DNA from: Natronorubrum texcoconense
GTDB taxonomy: Archaea > Halobacteriota > Halobacteria > Halobacteriales > Natrialbaceae
Direction of reading: 5' to 3'
DNA: 64,000 nucleotides
Assembly: GCF_900100335.1 (NCBI RefSeq)
Contig: NZ_FNFE01000005.1
Coordinates: 1-64,000 of the forward strand
This document shows, in pieces, positions 25,697-33,886 of this stretch (position 1 is its first letter; each line of letters starts with the position of its first letter). The notes beneath the pieces are model-generated. The model searched no databases, was not told where the DNA came from, and saw only the letters and a list, made by a program, of their open reading frames with translations. The position numbers were made by a program, and so were the translations under genes.

Positions 25697-26566
25697 ATGG
25701 TTCGCGTCAACCGCGTCGCCGATACCCGTGCGCATACCGGAGAGGGACCGCTCTGGCATCCCGACGAACAACGACTGTACTGGGTCGATATCCCGGCCGG
25801 CCGGCTCTATCGATACGACCCCGAAATCGACGAGTACGAGTGTGTCTACGAGACGGACGACGAACCGCTCGGCGGCTACACCATCGAAGCGGACGGAGCA
25901 CTGCTTCTGTTCACTCACGGCACCGTCAGCCGCTGGGTTCCGGGTGGGGAGAGGGCCGAACCGGTCGCCGAAATCGACGCTGACACGCGGTTCAACGACG
26001 TCATCGCGGATCCCGAGGGACGCGTGTTCTGCGGGACGATGCCCGGCGAGAACGAACTCGGCGACCTCTATCGTCTCGATCCGGATGGCACCTCGACGGT
26101 CGTTCTCGAAGATGTCGATATCGCGAACGGAATGGGGTTCTCCAGCGATCACGAGACGTTCTATTTCACAGAATCCGAGGCCCATCGAATCTACGCGTTC
26201 GAGTACGACCGCGCGACCGGCGACATCTCGAACGAGCGGACGTTCCTCGAAACGCCCGCGGACGACGGTATCCCGGATGGGATGACCGTCGACGAAAGGG
26301 GCTGTATCTGGTCCGCTCGATGGAACGGCGGGCGAGTCGTCCGGTACGCTCCCGATGGCGGACCGATCGACGAGATCGAACTTCCCGCGAGAAAAGTCTC
26401 CTCCGTCACGTTCGGCGGACCGAACTATCGTGATCTCTATCTGACGACCGCGCTGACAGACGGGGATCGGGCCATCGAGGGTGACGGTGCCGGCGCACTC
26501 TTTCGGATTCCGGACGTCGGCGTGGCTGGCGTCCCCGAGTTCCGATCGCGCATCGCCCTCGAGTAA
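25697..26566 (+). CDS. SMP-30/gluconolactonase-type sugar lactonase
   Basis: A 289-residue six-bladed beta-propeller lactonase of the SMP-30/LRE group. It has GEGPLWHPDEQRLYWVDI at the first blade, with the metal-binding glutamate, FNDVIADPEGRVFCGTM with the asparagine ligand, and GIPDGMTVDERGCIWSARWNGG with the catalytic aspartate. Such enzymes open aldonolactones (arabino-, xylono- or gluconolactone) to the free acids. That fits a non-phosphorylating sugar-oxidation route: the Gfo/Idh/MocA dehydrogenases nearby make lactones, and an enolase-superfamily dehydratase lies at 7.9-9.2 kb. It is convergent with the sugar-isomerase operon. Confidence 0.85.
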   Translation: MVRVNRVADTRAHTGEGPLWHPDEQRLYWVDIPAGRLYRYDPEIDEYECVYETDDEPLGGYTIEADGALLLFTHGTVSRWVPGGERAEPVAEIDADTRFNDVIADPEGRVFCGTMPGENELGDLYRLDPDGTSTVVLEDVDIANGMGFSSDHETFYFTESEAHRIYAFEYDRATGDISNERTFLETPADDGIPDGMTVDERGCIWSARWNGGRVVRYAPDGGPIDEIELPARKVSSVTFGGPNYRDLYLTTALTDGDRAIEGDGAGALFRIPDVGVAGVPEFRSRIALE

Positions 26567-26638
26567 CGCCCCCGCTGTGGATCACTCCGATACGGACGCT
26601 GCCGTGTCCGCAGTTCTCCGGTCCGAAACGGCGTTCCG

Positions 26639-27412
26639 TTATCGCTCCACACCGAGGAGTTCTCTCGTCGCCGCCATCGCCTCGTCGGGGTCCTCGAGCG
26701 GCGAGAACTCACAGCCGACGAAGCCGTCGTAGCCGCTCTCCTCGAGTGCGTCGATGATATTCGCGTAGTTCAGTTCGCCCGTCCCGGGTTCGTGGCGACC
26801 GGGGACGTCGGCGATGTGGACGTGGCCGACGTGCTCGATACAGTCGGTGAGCGTCTGGATGACGTTCCCCTCGGTGATCTGCTGGTGGTAGACGTCGTAC
26901 AGCAGCTTCACGTTCGGGGAATCGACCGCCTCGACGATCTCGACGCCCTCGCGGGTCGACGTGAGGTAGTAGCCGGGGTGGTCGACCGCGGTGTTCAGCG
27001 GCTCTACGACGATCGTTACGCCCGCCTCTTCAGCGTCCGGCGCGACGCTCGAGAGGACGTCGACGATATTCCGATGTTGGGTCTCGCGGTCGAGACCCTC
27101 CTGGTCGGGACCGGTCGTCGCGATGAGCGTCGAACAGTCTATCTCGGCGGCCGTTTCGATCGACTCACGGACCGTCTCGGCGGCGTCATCCGCCTGCTCC
27201 GAGTCGGTGAGCGTTCCACCGGCGACACAGCCGACCACCGGTAGGTCCGCCTCGTCGGCGGCTGTCGTGACCGCTTCGAGATCCTTCTCGCGCCAGTCCC
27301 AGAACTCGACGGCGTCGGCGCCCGCGTCGGCGGCGCGCGAGACGCGCTCGTGAAACGGCTCGTCGTCGTAGACGGTCTCGAGACAGACCGAGAGATCCAC
27401 CACGTCAGGCAC
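26639..27412 (-). CDS. Hydroxypyruvate-isomerase-like TIM-barrel protein
   Basis: A 257-residue xylose-isomerase-like TIM-barrel protein close to the Hyi family. The N-terminal VDLSVCLETVYDDEPF, the metal glutamate in IVVEPLNTAVDHPGYYL, NVKLLYDVYHQQITEGN and GCEFSPLEDPDEAM are Hyi-like. The start is a GTG at 27412 that overlaps the end of the upstream oxidoreductase gene by eight bases; the family length supports it over the much longer open frame. It is the last gene of the minus-strand operon. The physiological substrate could be hydroxypyruvate or a keto-sugar; sequence cannot decide. Confidence 0.78.
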   Translation of the reverse strand: MPDVVDLSVCLETVYDDEPFHERVSRAADAGADAVEFWDWREKDLEAVTTAADEADLPVVGCVAGGTLTDSEQADDAAETVRESIETAAEIDCSTLIATTGPDQEGLDRETQHRNIVDVLSSVAPDAEEAGVTIVVEPLNTAVDHPGYYLTSTREGVEIVEAVDSPNVKLLYDVYHQQITEGNVIQTLTDCIEHVGHVHIADVPGRHEPGTGELNYANIIDALEESGYDGFVGCEFSPLEDPDEAMAATRELLGVER

Positions 27413-28514
27413 CTCCCTCGCCGATCTCGTCCGCGGCTGGTTCCGGCGACAGGTCGCCGCTTGCGACCATCGCCTCGAGCGGGTTGTCGTCGATCTCGAG
27501 CGGTAGGTCGACGCGGCCGCGTCTGCGAACTGACTCGTAGCCGCCGAACAGGATCTCCGCCGTGTTGAGGCCGATTCGTCCGCTGAGCTCGGGCTCCGTC
27601 CCCTCCTCGAGACAGTCGAGGACGTGTTCGACCGCTCGGTCGTGGAACTCCGAGCCGAATCGGTCCCCTTCGTTCCCGGTTCGGTGCATCGTCTCGCCGC
27701 CGACGTCGATCCGCTCGGTCGAACCGCCGCTGCGTACCTCGAGCATCGGCCCGTCGTCGACGGCGATCCGGATCTCGCCGTCGGTGCCGCGGAGCAGGAT
27801 GGCTGCTCCGACCAGTTCCTTTCCGGCACCGGTCGACAGCACGGCGTGGACGCCGTCGTCGTACCGCCACTGGGCCCACATCTGGTTCTCCTGGTGGGAG
27901 CCAAAGCGCCGGTCTTCCTCGCGATAATCCAGCTGTGCGATGACCCACTTGGCGGACCGGTCGCCGGCGAACATCCCGGCGAGATCGACCGTGTGGGCGC
28001 CCGTGTCGTAGAAGTCGCCCCAGCCGATCTCGATTCGCTCGAGGTCGCCGATTGCGCCGTCCTCGAGGAGTTGTTTGGCGTCGACGAACGGGCGCCCGAA
28101 GCGGCGCTGCCGGTTGAACGTCAACTGGACGTCGGCGCGCCAGCACGTCTGGACCGTTCGCTGGGCGCTCGCCCACGTGTGGGCCAGCGGCTTCTCGCAG
28201 TGGATCGCGTCGACGACGCTGCGGGCGCACCCGACGACGATCTCCTCGTGGATCGCCGGCGGGACCGCCACGCTGACGACGTCCGGTTCGACCGCCGCGA
28301 GCAGTTCGCGGTAGTCCTCGAAAACGTACTCCGCGGCGATCTCGAACTCGTCGGCGAAGGCCGCGCCGTTCTCCGGGACGATGTCGGCACAGGCTACGAG
28401 CCGACAGTCGTCGTGGTTTCGGTACGCTTCCGCGTGTCGGTACCCCATCGCGAAGCCGTCGAGCGTCGGATTGCTCGGGTCCGGGCCGGTGCCGACGATG
28501 GCAACGTCGTACAT
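27405..28514 (-). CDS. Gfo/Idh/MocA-family oxidoreductase A
   Basis: A 369-residue NAD(P)-dependent sugar oxidoreductase. The Rossmann start MYDVAIVGTG is followed by an extra loop PDPSNPTLDGFAM before the usual helix, then CADIV, a VSVAVPPAIHEE strand and the EKP motif (HCEKPLAHT) with the catalytic lysine. The C-terminus RGRVDLPLEIDDNPLEAMV is nearly identical to that of the relative at 31,284, so the two are paralogues. It starts five bases after the upstream isomerase-like gene. Likely role: oxidation of an aldose to its lactone, or of a sugar derivative from the polysaccharide. Confidence 0.83.
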   Translation of the reverse strand: MYDVAIVGTGPDPSNPTLDGFAMGYRHAEAYRNHDDCRLVACADIVPENGAAFADEFEIAAEYVFEDYRELLAAVEPDVVSVAVPPAIHEEIVVGCARSVVDAIHCEKPLAHTWASAQRTVQTCWRADVQLTFNRQRRFGRPFVDAKQLLEDGAIGDLERIEIGWGDFYDTGAHTVDLAGMFAGDRSAKWVIAQLDYREEDRRFGSHQENQMWAQWRYDDGVHAVLSTGAGKELVGAAILLRGTDGEIRIAVDDGPMLEVRSGGSTERIDVGGETMHRTGNEGDRFGSEFHDRAVEHVLDCLEEGTEPELSGRIGLNTAEILFGGYESVRRRGRVDLPLEIDDNPLEAMVASGDLSPEPAADEIGEGGA

Positions 28515-28519
28515 CGAGA

Positions 28520-29257
28520 TCACCGAAACTCCTCGAGGGCGGCCGCGCCGTGTTCGAGGGATTCGCGCGGATCCGTCGGTTCGTCGTGTTCGTAGATGTA
28601 CCACTCGACGTCCGCCCTTCGAGCCGCGTCCAGACACGCCTCGAGATCGACGTCGCCGTCTCCGAGTTCGACGGGCGACATCGTCTCAGTCTCGACGTCG
28701 GCGAAGTGCGCGAGCGAGATTCGGTCGCCGTAGCGCTCGAGGAGGGTAACCGGATCGAGGCCGCCGGCGACCGCCCAGCCGAGGTCGAGTTCGAACCCGA
28801 GGCCGTCGTCGGACTCCTCGAGGAGTACCTCCATCGCCGTCGAGTCGCCGCAGTCGACGAACTCGTGGTCGTGATTGTGATAGTGAAGCTCGAAGCCGCG
28901 GTCGGCGACGGTTTCAGCCATCGCGGACAGCCGTCGTGCCGTGGACTGGACGGCCTCCGCCGACTCGAAGTGCGTCTCGTCGAGATACGGGACGACGAGC
29001 GTGTCACAGCCGAGTCGCTCGTAGATCGCCAGGGTCTCTTCGAGCGACTCTTCGAGGTTTTCGAGCCCGACGTGTGCGCTGGCGACGGTGAGGCCCGTCC
29101 CCTCGAGGACGGTCGCGATCGCTTCGACGTCCGCGTCGCGAACGCGGTGGGTGAACTCGACGCCGTCGAACGGCGTCGCAGCGACGTCTTTCAGCACCTC
29201 TGAGAGCGGTTCCTCGAGGTCCCGGAGCGTATAGAGTTGGATGGCCGTCTGTGGCAT
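28520..29257 (-). CDS. Sugar phosphate isomerase/epimerase-like protein
   Basis: A 245-residue TIM-barrel protein of the xylose-isomerase-like family. It starts MPQTAIQLYTLRDLEEPLSE and has the metal-site strands FDGVEF, LHYHNHDHEF and FELDLGWAVAGG, then ISLAHFADV and YIYEHDEPTDP. It is the first gene of a three-gene operon with a Gfo/Idh/MocA oxidoreductase and a hydroxypyruvate-isomerase-like protein, a triad often seen in inositol- or rare-sugar catabolism. A TATA box lies just before it, and an operator-like palindrome lies further upstream. The exact sugar is unknown. Confidence 0.8.
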   Translation of the reverse strand: MPQTAIQLYTLRDLEEPLSEVLKDVAATPFDGVEFTHRVRDADVEAIATVLEGTGLTVASAHVGLENLEESLEETLAIYERLGCDTLVVPYLDETHFESAEAVQSTARRLSAMAETVADRGFELHYHNHDHEFVDCGDSTAMEVLLEESDDGLGFELDLGWAVAGGLDPVTLLERYGDRISLAHFADVETETMSPVELGDGDVDLEACLDAARRADVEWYIYEHDEPTDPRESLEHGAAALEEFR

Positions 29258-29283
29258 ACGCTACAAACTTGATGCGAGCCACG

Positions 29284-29289
29284 TATATA
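29284..29289 (-). promoter_or_regulatory. TATA box of the sugar-isomerase operon
   Basis: TATATA lies 27-32 bases before the ATG at 29257 on the minus strand. Confidence 0.55.
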
Positions 29290-29479
29290 GCTAGTGCTAC
29301 CGGGTGTCGTGAACGAGAGCGGTTGTCCGTACACACCGCTGTGCTGTCGCGGTCACGAATTGTCCGTCCCAGATCGTCATATAGAACACTACGGGTGGCC
29401 TGCGTAACGCACGTTCACCGTGCGACCGTTGCGATGCGATCTCGAATTCGATGCGATCGGGCACTCTCGCACCCGTTCT

Positions 29480-29499
29480 TTACAGGGGTATGTCTGTAA
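29480..29499. promoter_or_regulatory. Operator-like palindrome, site 4
   Basis: TTACAG-N8-CTGTAA with perfect arms and a GTAT centre. It lies 223 bases before the start of the sugar-isomerase gene and 171 bases after the stop of the mannonate dehydratase gene. Confidence 0.55.
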
Positions 29500-29669
29500 C
29501 GATGCGCCGGTATTGCGATTCGGGTACCTCGATACGGCGCCTCGACCGAACGACGAGCGTCTCGCTAGAGACCGTCGTCTCGTTCTCGAGAGCACTACTA
29601 CGGTTCCGATATGATATCCGCGCGTTCGAGCGGAACAGCACCGTCGAGATGACGTCGTTTCGCGATCGG

Positions 29670-30635
29670 CTACTCGAGTAACCCCTTCATGTACCCGACG
29701 GCGAACAGTTTGCCCGTGATGTGGTAGCCGGGAATCGAATTGTCCTCGCCGGCCATCGTCGGCACGTGGTCGGGACGTATGGGGCCGTCGAAGCCGACCT
29801 CGCGGTAGGCGTCGATCGCGACCTGCATGTCCGTCGGTCCCTCGTCGTGCCAGGTCTCGACGAAGCCGTCCGCGTCGCCGTCGACGTCACGGAAGTGGAC
29901 GAACTGAATCCGATCGCCGAAGTGGCGAATCGTCTCTGGGATATCGACGCCCATCGCCGCGAAGTTACCCTGACAGAAGGTGATTCCGTTCGCCGGCGAG
30001 TCGACGATCTCGAGGACGCGGTCGTAGGCCTCGACGCTAGTGATTATCCGGGGCATGCCGCGAACCTTCTCGCGAGGCGGATCGTCGGGGTGGAGGCCGA
30101 GTTTCACGCCTGCCTCTTCGGCGACCGGCACGACGCGCTCGAGAAAGTACTCGAGGCTCTCCCACAGGTCCGCTTCGGCGGTGTTTCTGGCCGCCGGCGG
30201 CGTCGGTCCGCGTCGCATCTGCTCGTTATCGTAGGCCGTCGTCAGCGAGCCGCCGCGGGCCGGCGTCGTCGTCGACGTCCGCGCCCAGCGGAGGCCGGCC
30301 ATCCAGTCGTAGCAGACGACCTCGACGCCGAGTTCGCCGATATTCCTGAGAAACCGACAGAATTCGTCGATCTCCTCGTCGCGGCCGTCCAGCCCGAGTC
30401 TGGTCTCGTCCGTGATCGGTACGCTCCCTTCGAAGACGGCGGGTTCGATGCCCCGGTCGCGATACCGGTTGGTCAGGTGCAAGAGGTCGTCGTAGTTCGA
30501 GGGACAGCCCCCGTCACCGATCTCGAGCGAGTGATAGACGGCGGTCTCGACGCCGACCTGTGTAGCGAGTTCCCACCGCTCGTCGGGCTCCGGAGGAAGG
30601 ACTAGTGCAACGTCCATGTTCGGTATGTCGAGCAT
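29670..30635 (-). CDS. uxuA: Mannonate dehydratase
   Basis: A 321-residue UxuA-family enzyme that dehydrates D-mannonate to 2-keto-3-deoxy-D-gluconate. LGLHPDDPPREKVRGMPRI, the metal-site segment FCQGNFAAMG, and QFVHFRDVDGDADGFVETWHDEGPTDM are family signatures, as is the GKLFAVGYMKGLLE end. It is shorter than E. coli UxuA (394 residues) but close to compact bacterial forms. The start at 30635 gives MLDIPNMDVALVLP; an ATG at 30617 is also possible. Together with glucuronate isomerase at 61.9 kb and the UxuB-like SDR at 43.9 kb it would complete the glucuronate-to-KDG route. Confidence 0.87.
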   Translation of the reverse strand: MLDIPNMDVALVLPPEPDERWELATQVGVETAVYHSLEIGDGGCPSNYDDLLHLTNRYRDRGIEPAVFEGSVPITDETRLGLDGRDEEIDEFCRFLRNIGELGVEVVCYDWMAGLRWARTSTTTPARGGSLTTAYDNEQMRRGPTPPAARNTAEADLWESLEYFLERVVPVAEEAGVKLGLHPDDPPREKVRGMPRIITSVEAYDRVLEIVDSPANGITFCQGNFAAMGVDIPETIRHFGDRIQFVHFRDVDGDADGFVETWHDEGPTDMQVAIDAYREVGFDGPIRPDHVPTMAGEDNSIPGYHITGKLFAVGYMKGLLE

Positions 30636-31283
30636 TGTTCCAAGGCCTCTTATGTGTTTTCGGAGGCTTTCTTCTCGCCTTCGAATCGCGGTAGCCACTG
30701 GTCGAAAATTTCTCGTCGCTCGCCGGGTTCCGGTATCGTCTCCAGTTTGGCCGTCGGCTGGCGTTCACTACTACGGATGTATCGCTCCCTTCCCCGGATC
30801 GTGTTCCCCATTCGCACGAAGCTCTCGTCGGATCTGTCTCCACACTATCTATGATTGTTCGAACACAATTCTGAGTACTCGGTATCCGCGACTCGGTCGG
30901 ATCGTACTCGTTCTCTATACGCCTGATTTGGACTCGGGTGCCACTACAGGCCTTCTCCCGTCTATTCGGCTCGTGACGATCGCGACTACTCACACCGATA
31001 TCGTTCACGACGTTTATTGTAAACTGCAACCTCCATACGGATTGTTTCTTCGTATTCCACTACTCGTAACATCGATAATCGATCTGTTAAAATCGAATAT
31101 GGTTGTGAATATCAATCCTGGAGACGATGCCTGGTCGGCGCCAATATTCGTGTAACTGATGTGTCGGAGGCGATTTCACCTCTGATTATATACGCTTGTT
31201 ATCTGTGGAACTGATCGCTATCCCGGGAGACCACTGTGAGGGTGTAGCGAACGAGTGCGCCGTACGACGCCTCGCTCGAGACG
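30636..31283. other. 648-base spacer upstream of uxuA with one small open frame
   Basis: Apart from a possible 53-codon gene near its left end, this space shows no gene. The right half is AT-rich, with TATA-like runs. No palindrome of the TTACAG family is present. Confidence 0.45.
30650..30811 (-). CDS. Possible 53-residue protein ahead of uxuA
   Basis: An open frame starting MGNTIRGRERYIRSSE and ending EGEKKASENT stops 14 bases before the uxuA start, a spacing typical of co-transcribed genes. Its third-position GC and the phrase REIFDQWLPRFEGE look more protein-like than random frames around it, but it is richer in arginine than most haloarchaeal proteins. An in-frame stop closes it upstream, so it could also be the tail of a decayed larger gene. 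No family is recognised. Confidence 0.3.
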   Translation of the reverse strand: MGNTIRGRERYIRSSERQPTAKLETIPEPGERREIFDQWLPRFEGEKKASENT

Positions 31284-32432
31284 TTACTCTTCGTTCGTTC
31301 CGGTCGTGGGACCGGGCGTTACCTCGCCGGTCTCGACCATCGCCTCGAGCGGGTTGTCGCCGATTTCGAGCGGGAGGTCCACGCGACCGCGACGGCGCGA
31401 GGACTCCCAGGCGGCGAAGATGAGTTCGGTCGCGTTCAGCGCGTTTCGAGCACAGAGTTCGGGCTCGTCATCCGTCTCGAGACAGCGAACGAGATCGGCG
31501 ATCGCGCGGTCGACGAACGCCCAGCTGTGGAGGCCGTCGTCGGTCTCGACGGCGGTCCACGTCTCGTCGCCGGCGCGACGTATGCGAAGCGGCGGCAGCT
31601 CTCGATCTCCGCCACCGTCTCCACCGTCGTCGCTTCCGCCAGCGGCCGGTCCGACTTCGATCACGCCGCGGGTGCCGACCAGTCGATTGTGACACCCAAC
31701 GGCTCCCGTCGGTCCGCGACTCCCGACGCCGTCGCTGTCGCTCGTTCCGAGCCCGTGGACGCCGTTCTCGTACTCCCAGTGAACGATCGCCTGATTCTCG
31801 TTGTGCGCGCCGAACAGCAGATTCTCCTCGCTGTAATCGATCTGTGCCAGCACCCACTCGCCGGCGGTCTCGTCGACGAAGTAGTTACAGAGGTCGAAGG
31901 AGTGCGAGCCGTAGTCGAAGATGCCGACCGGCGCGGCGAACTCGACGCGCTCTAACTCGCCGATCTCGCCGCCGTCGAGCAGTTCCTTGGCCGTTCGAAC
32001 CGCGTCGGAGAACCTGCGCTGGTGGTTGAACGTCAGCTGTACGTCGTGGCGGTCGGCCTCCTGGACCATCAGGCGAGCCCCGCCGTAGGTGTCGGCCATC
32101 GGCTTCTCGCAGTGGATCGCTTCGACGACACCGGAACGAATGCAGTCGACGACGATCCGCTCGTGGATCGAAGGCGGCACGCAGACCGAGACGACGTCGG
32201 GTTCGACGGCCTCGAGCATCGCCGCGTACTCCTCGAAGATCCCGTCCTGTCCGATCTCGAACTCGTCGGCGAACGCCTCCGCGTTCGCCCGGACGATGTC
32301 GACACAGGCGACGAGGTCGCAGTTCTCCGTGTTCTCGTAGCCCGCAGCGTGGTGATACGCCATCGCGTAGCCGTCTCGTCCCGGATCGTCCGGTTCGGCA
32401 CCGGTGCCGATAACGGCGACTGTGTACGCCAT
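31284..32432 (-). CDS. Gfo/Idh/MocA-family oxidoreductase B
   Basis: A 382-residue NAD(P)-dependent oxidoreductase, paralogous to the protein at 27,405. It opens AYTVAVIGTGAEPDDPGRDGYAM with the same unusual insertion after the glycine motif. The catalytic lysine is in HCEKPMADT, and the end is RGRVDLPLEIGDNPLEAMV. A glycine/aspartate-rich insert (GGSDDGGDGGG) near residue 265 is absent from the paralogue. It lies 55 bases after the GH4 gene and is probably the last gene of the ABC/glycosidase operon. It may oxidise the monosaccharide released by those glycosidases. Confidence 0.83.
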   Translation of the reverse strand: MAYTVAVIGTGAEPDDPGRDGYAMAYHHAAGYENTENCDLVACVDIVRANAEAFADEFEIGQDGIFEEYAAMLEAVEPDVVSVCVPPSIHERIVVDCIRSGVVEAIHCEKPMADTYGGARLMVQEADRHDVQLTFNHQRRFSDAVRTAKELLDGGEIGELERVEFAAPVGIFDYGSHSFDLCNYFVDETAGEWVLAQIDYSEENLLFGAHNENQAIVHWEYENGVHGLGTSDSDGVGSRGPTGAVGCHNRLVGTRGVIEVGPAAGGSDDGGDGGGDRELPPLRIRRAGDETWTAVETDDGLHSWAFVDRAIADLVRCLETDDEPELCARNALNATELIFAAWESSRRRGRVDLPLEIGDNPLEAMVETGEVTPGPTTGTNEE

Positions 32433-32487
32433 ACGAACCGTTCAATCGCCACGAGCTTACCGCTTTCGCACCTCCCACGTGTATCAG

Positions 32488-33822
32488 TCAGGCGAACTCG
32501 GGCAGGTACTCGGCGTTGGCCTTGAGCAAGTCGTCGACCATCCCGTCGATCTCCTCGAGCGTACAGACCGCACCCGCCAACGGATCGAGTTTGACGGCCC
32601 GGCGAAGCGCGTCCTCGTCGCGCTCGAGGGCGGCGTCGACGGCGAGCGACTGAACGTTTACGTTCGTCCGATTGAGCGCCGCGAGCTGCGGCGGGAGGTC
32701 GCCGACGGAGCAGGGGTGGACGCCCGTTGCGTCGACGTGACACGGCACCTCGACGATCGCGTCGTCGGGAAGATTCGTGATGAGTCGGCCGTCGTTCGGG
32801 ACGTTGAGGTTCATCCGTCGACTCTCGCCCGTCTCGAGGGAGTGGACGATCCGCGCGGCGTACTCGCCCGAGCGCTCGAGGCTGGTATCTACCTCCCCGG
32901 GATCGAACTGGTCGGCGTGATCGATCTCACTCCACTGGTCGAAGTACTCGCCCGTCGGCAGCCAGCAGACGGGGGAGTACTCGAACGCTTCGCGGTCGGG
33001 ATCGTAGGCGCTGGCGTCGACGAGCCGGTCGATCTCGGCTTGCTCGTGGCGGAAGTAGGGCAGGTACTCGCTCAGGTGGTGACTCGACTCCGTGATGAAC
33101 CGCCCGAAGTGATCCATCGTCTCGAAGCGAACGACGTCCCGCGCGTAGATTTCGGGGTCGGTCATCGCTTCCTCGAGGTCGGGATACAGGTCGCGACCCT
33201 CGTGCCCTATGTCGAGGAACCACGCCATGTGGTTGATGCCGGCGACCCAGTACTCGAGTTCTTCGAACGGGACGTCGACGTAGCTCGCGATGGCGTGGGC
33301 CGTCCCGACGATGCTGTGACAGATGCCGTAGACGTCGATCTCGGTCTCGGCCTCGAGTGCCCAGCAGACCATCGCCATCGGGTTGGTGTGCTGCAGCAGC
33401 GGCGCGTCGGGACACAGTTCCTCCATATCGCGGGCGATGTCGAGCATCGTCGGAATCGTTCGCGTGGCCCGGAAGACGCCTCCCGGACCGAGCGTGTCGC
33501 CGACGGACTGCTCGACGCCGTATCGTCGGGGAATCTCGATCTCGTTGCGAACCGGCTCGGTGCCGCCGACGTGAATCATCGTGATCACGTAGTCCGCTCC
33601 CTCGAGCGCTTCCCGTCGATCGGTCGTCGCCTCGACCGTCGCGGGGAGGTCGTTCCCGTCGACCAGCGTCCGCGTCGCAGTCTCGATTCGCTCGAGGCGG
33701 TCGGCGTCGATATCCATCAGACTAAGCGTCGAGTCCTGGAGCGTCGGAAACGAGAGGACGTCGCGGACGAGCGTCCGCGTGAACGTGTGGCTCCCGGCGC
33801 CGATAAACGCAATTTTCACCAT
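32488..33822 (-). CDS. GH4 alpha-galactosidase/alpha-glucosidase-like hydrolase
   Basis: A 444-residue glycoside hydrolase family 4 enzyme, which cleaves by an NAD+- and Mn2+-dependent redox-elimination route. The NAD site is IAFIGAGSHTFTR at residues 4-16. The metal ligands are C168 and H198, in the motifs GICHS and GINHMAW. The CHS triplet is the form seen in alpha-glucosidases and alpha-galactosidases of the family, in contrast to the CHEV form in the second GH4 at 51,239. It has no signal peptide, so it acts on imported oligosaccharides. It sits between GH127 and a Gfo/Idh/MocA gene. Confidence 0.87.
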   Translation of the reverse strand: MVKIAFIGAGSHTFTRTLVRDVLSFPTLQDSTLSLMDIDADRLERIETATRTLVDGNDLPATVEATTDRREALEGADYVITMIHVGGTEPVRNEIEIPRRYGVEQSVGDTLGPGGVFRATRTIPTMLDIARDMEELCPDAPLLQHTNPMAMVCWALEAETEIDVYGICHSIVGTAHAIASYVDVPFEELEYWVAGINHMAWFLDIGHEGRDLYPDLEEAMTDPEIYARDVVRFETMDHFGRFITESSHHLSEYLPYFRHEQAEIDRLVDASAYDPDREAFEYSPVCWLPTGEYFDQWSEIDHADQFDPGEVDTSLERSGEYAARIVHSLETGESRRMNLNVPNDGRLITNLPDDAIVEVPCHVDATGVHPCSVGDLPPQLAALNRTNVNVQSLAVDAALERDEDALRRAVKLDPLAGAVCTLEEIDGMVDDLLKANAEYLPEFA

Positions 33823-33886
33823 CGTACGTCAGCGTGTCTCACGCACGATATTAGCTCGTTCGGTCGCCGAAGGTCGCTCGATCGAA

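Larger units (their letters stand above)
29258..29669. other. 412-base spacer with promoter and palindrome
   Basis: It contains the TATA box of the isomerase operon near its left end and an operator-like palindrome at 29480-29499. Nothing in it looks like a gene. Confidence 0.55.

Noticed and set aside
27413-27904. N-terminal extension of the hydroxypyruvate-isomerase-like frame
   Set aside because: Lies inside the Gfo/Idh/MocA gene, is serine/arginine-rich and would make the protein 60% longer than the family.
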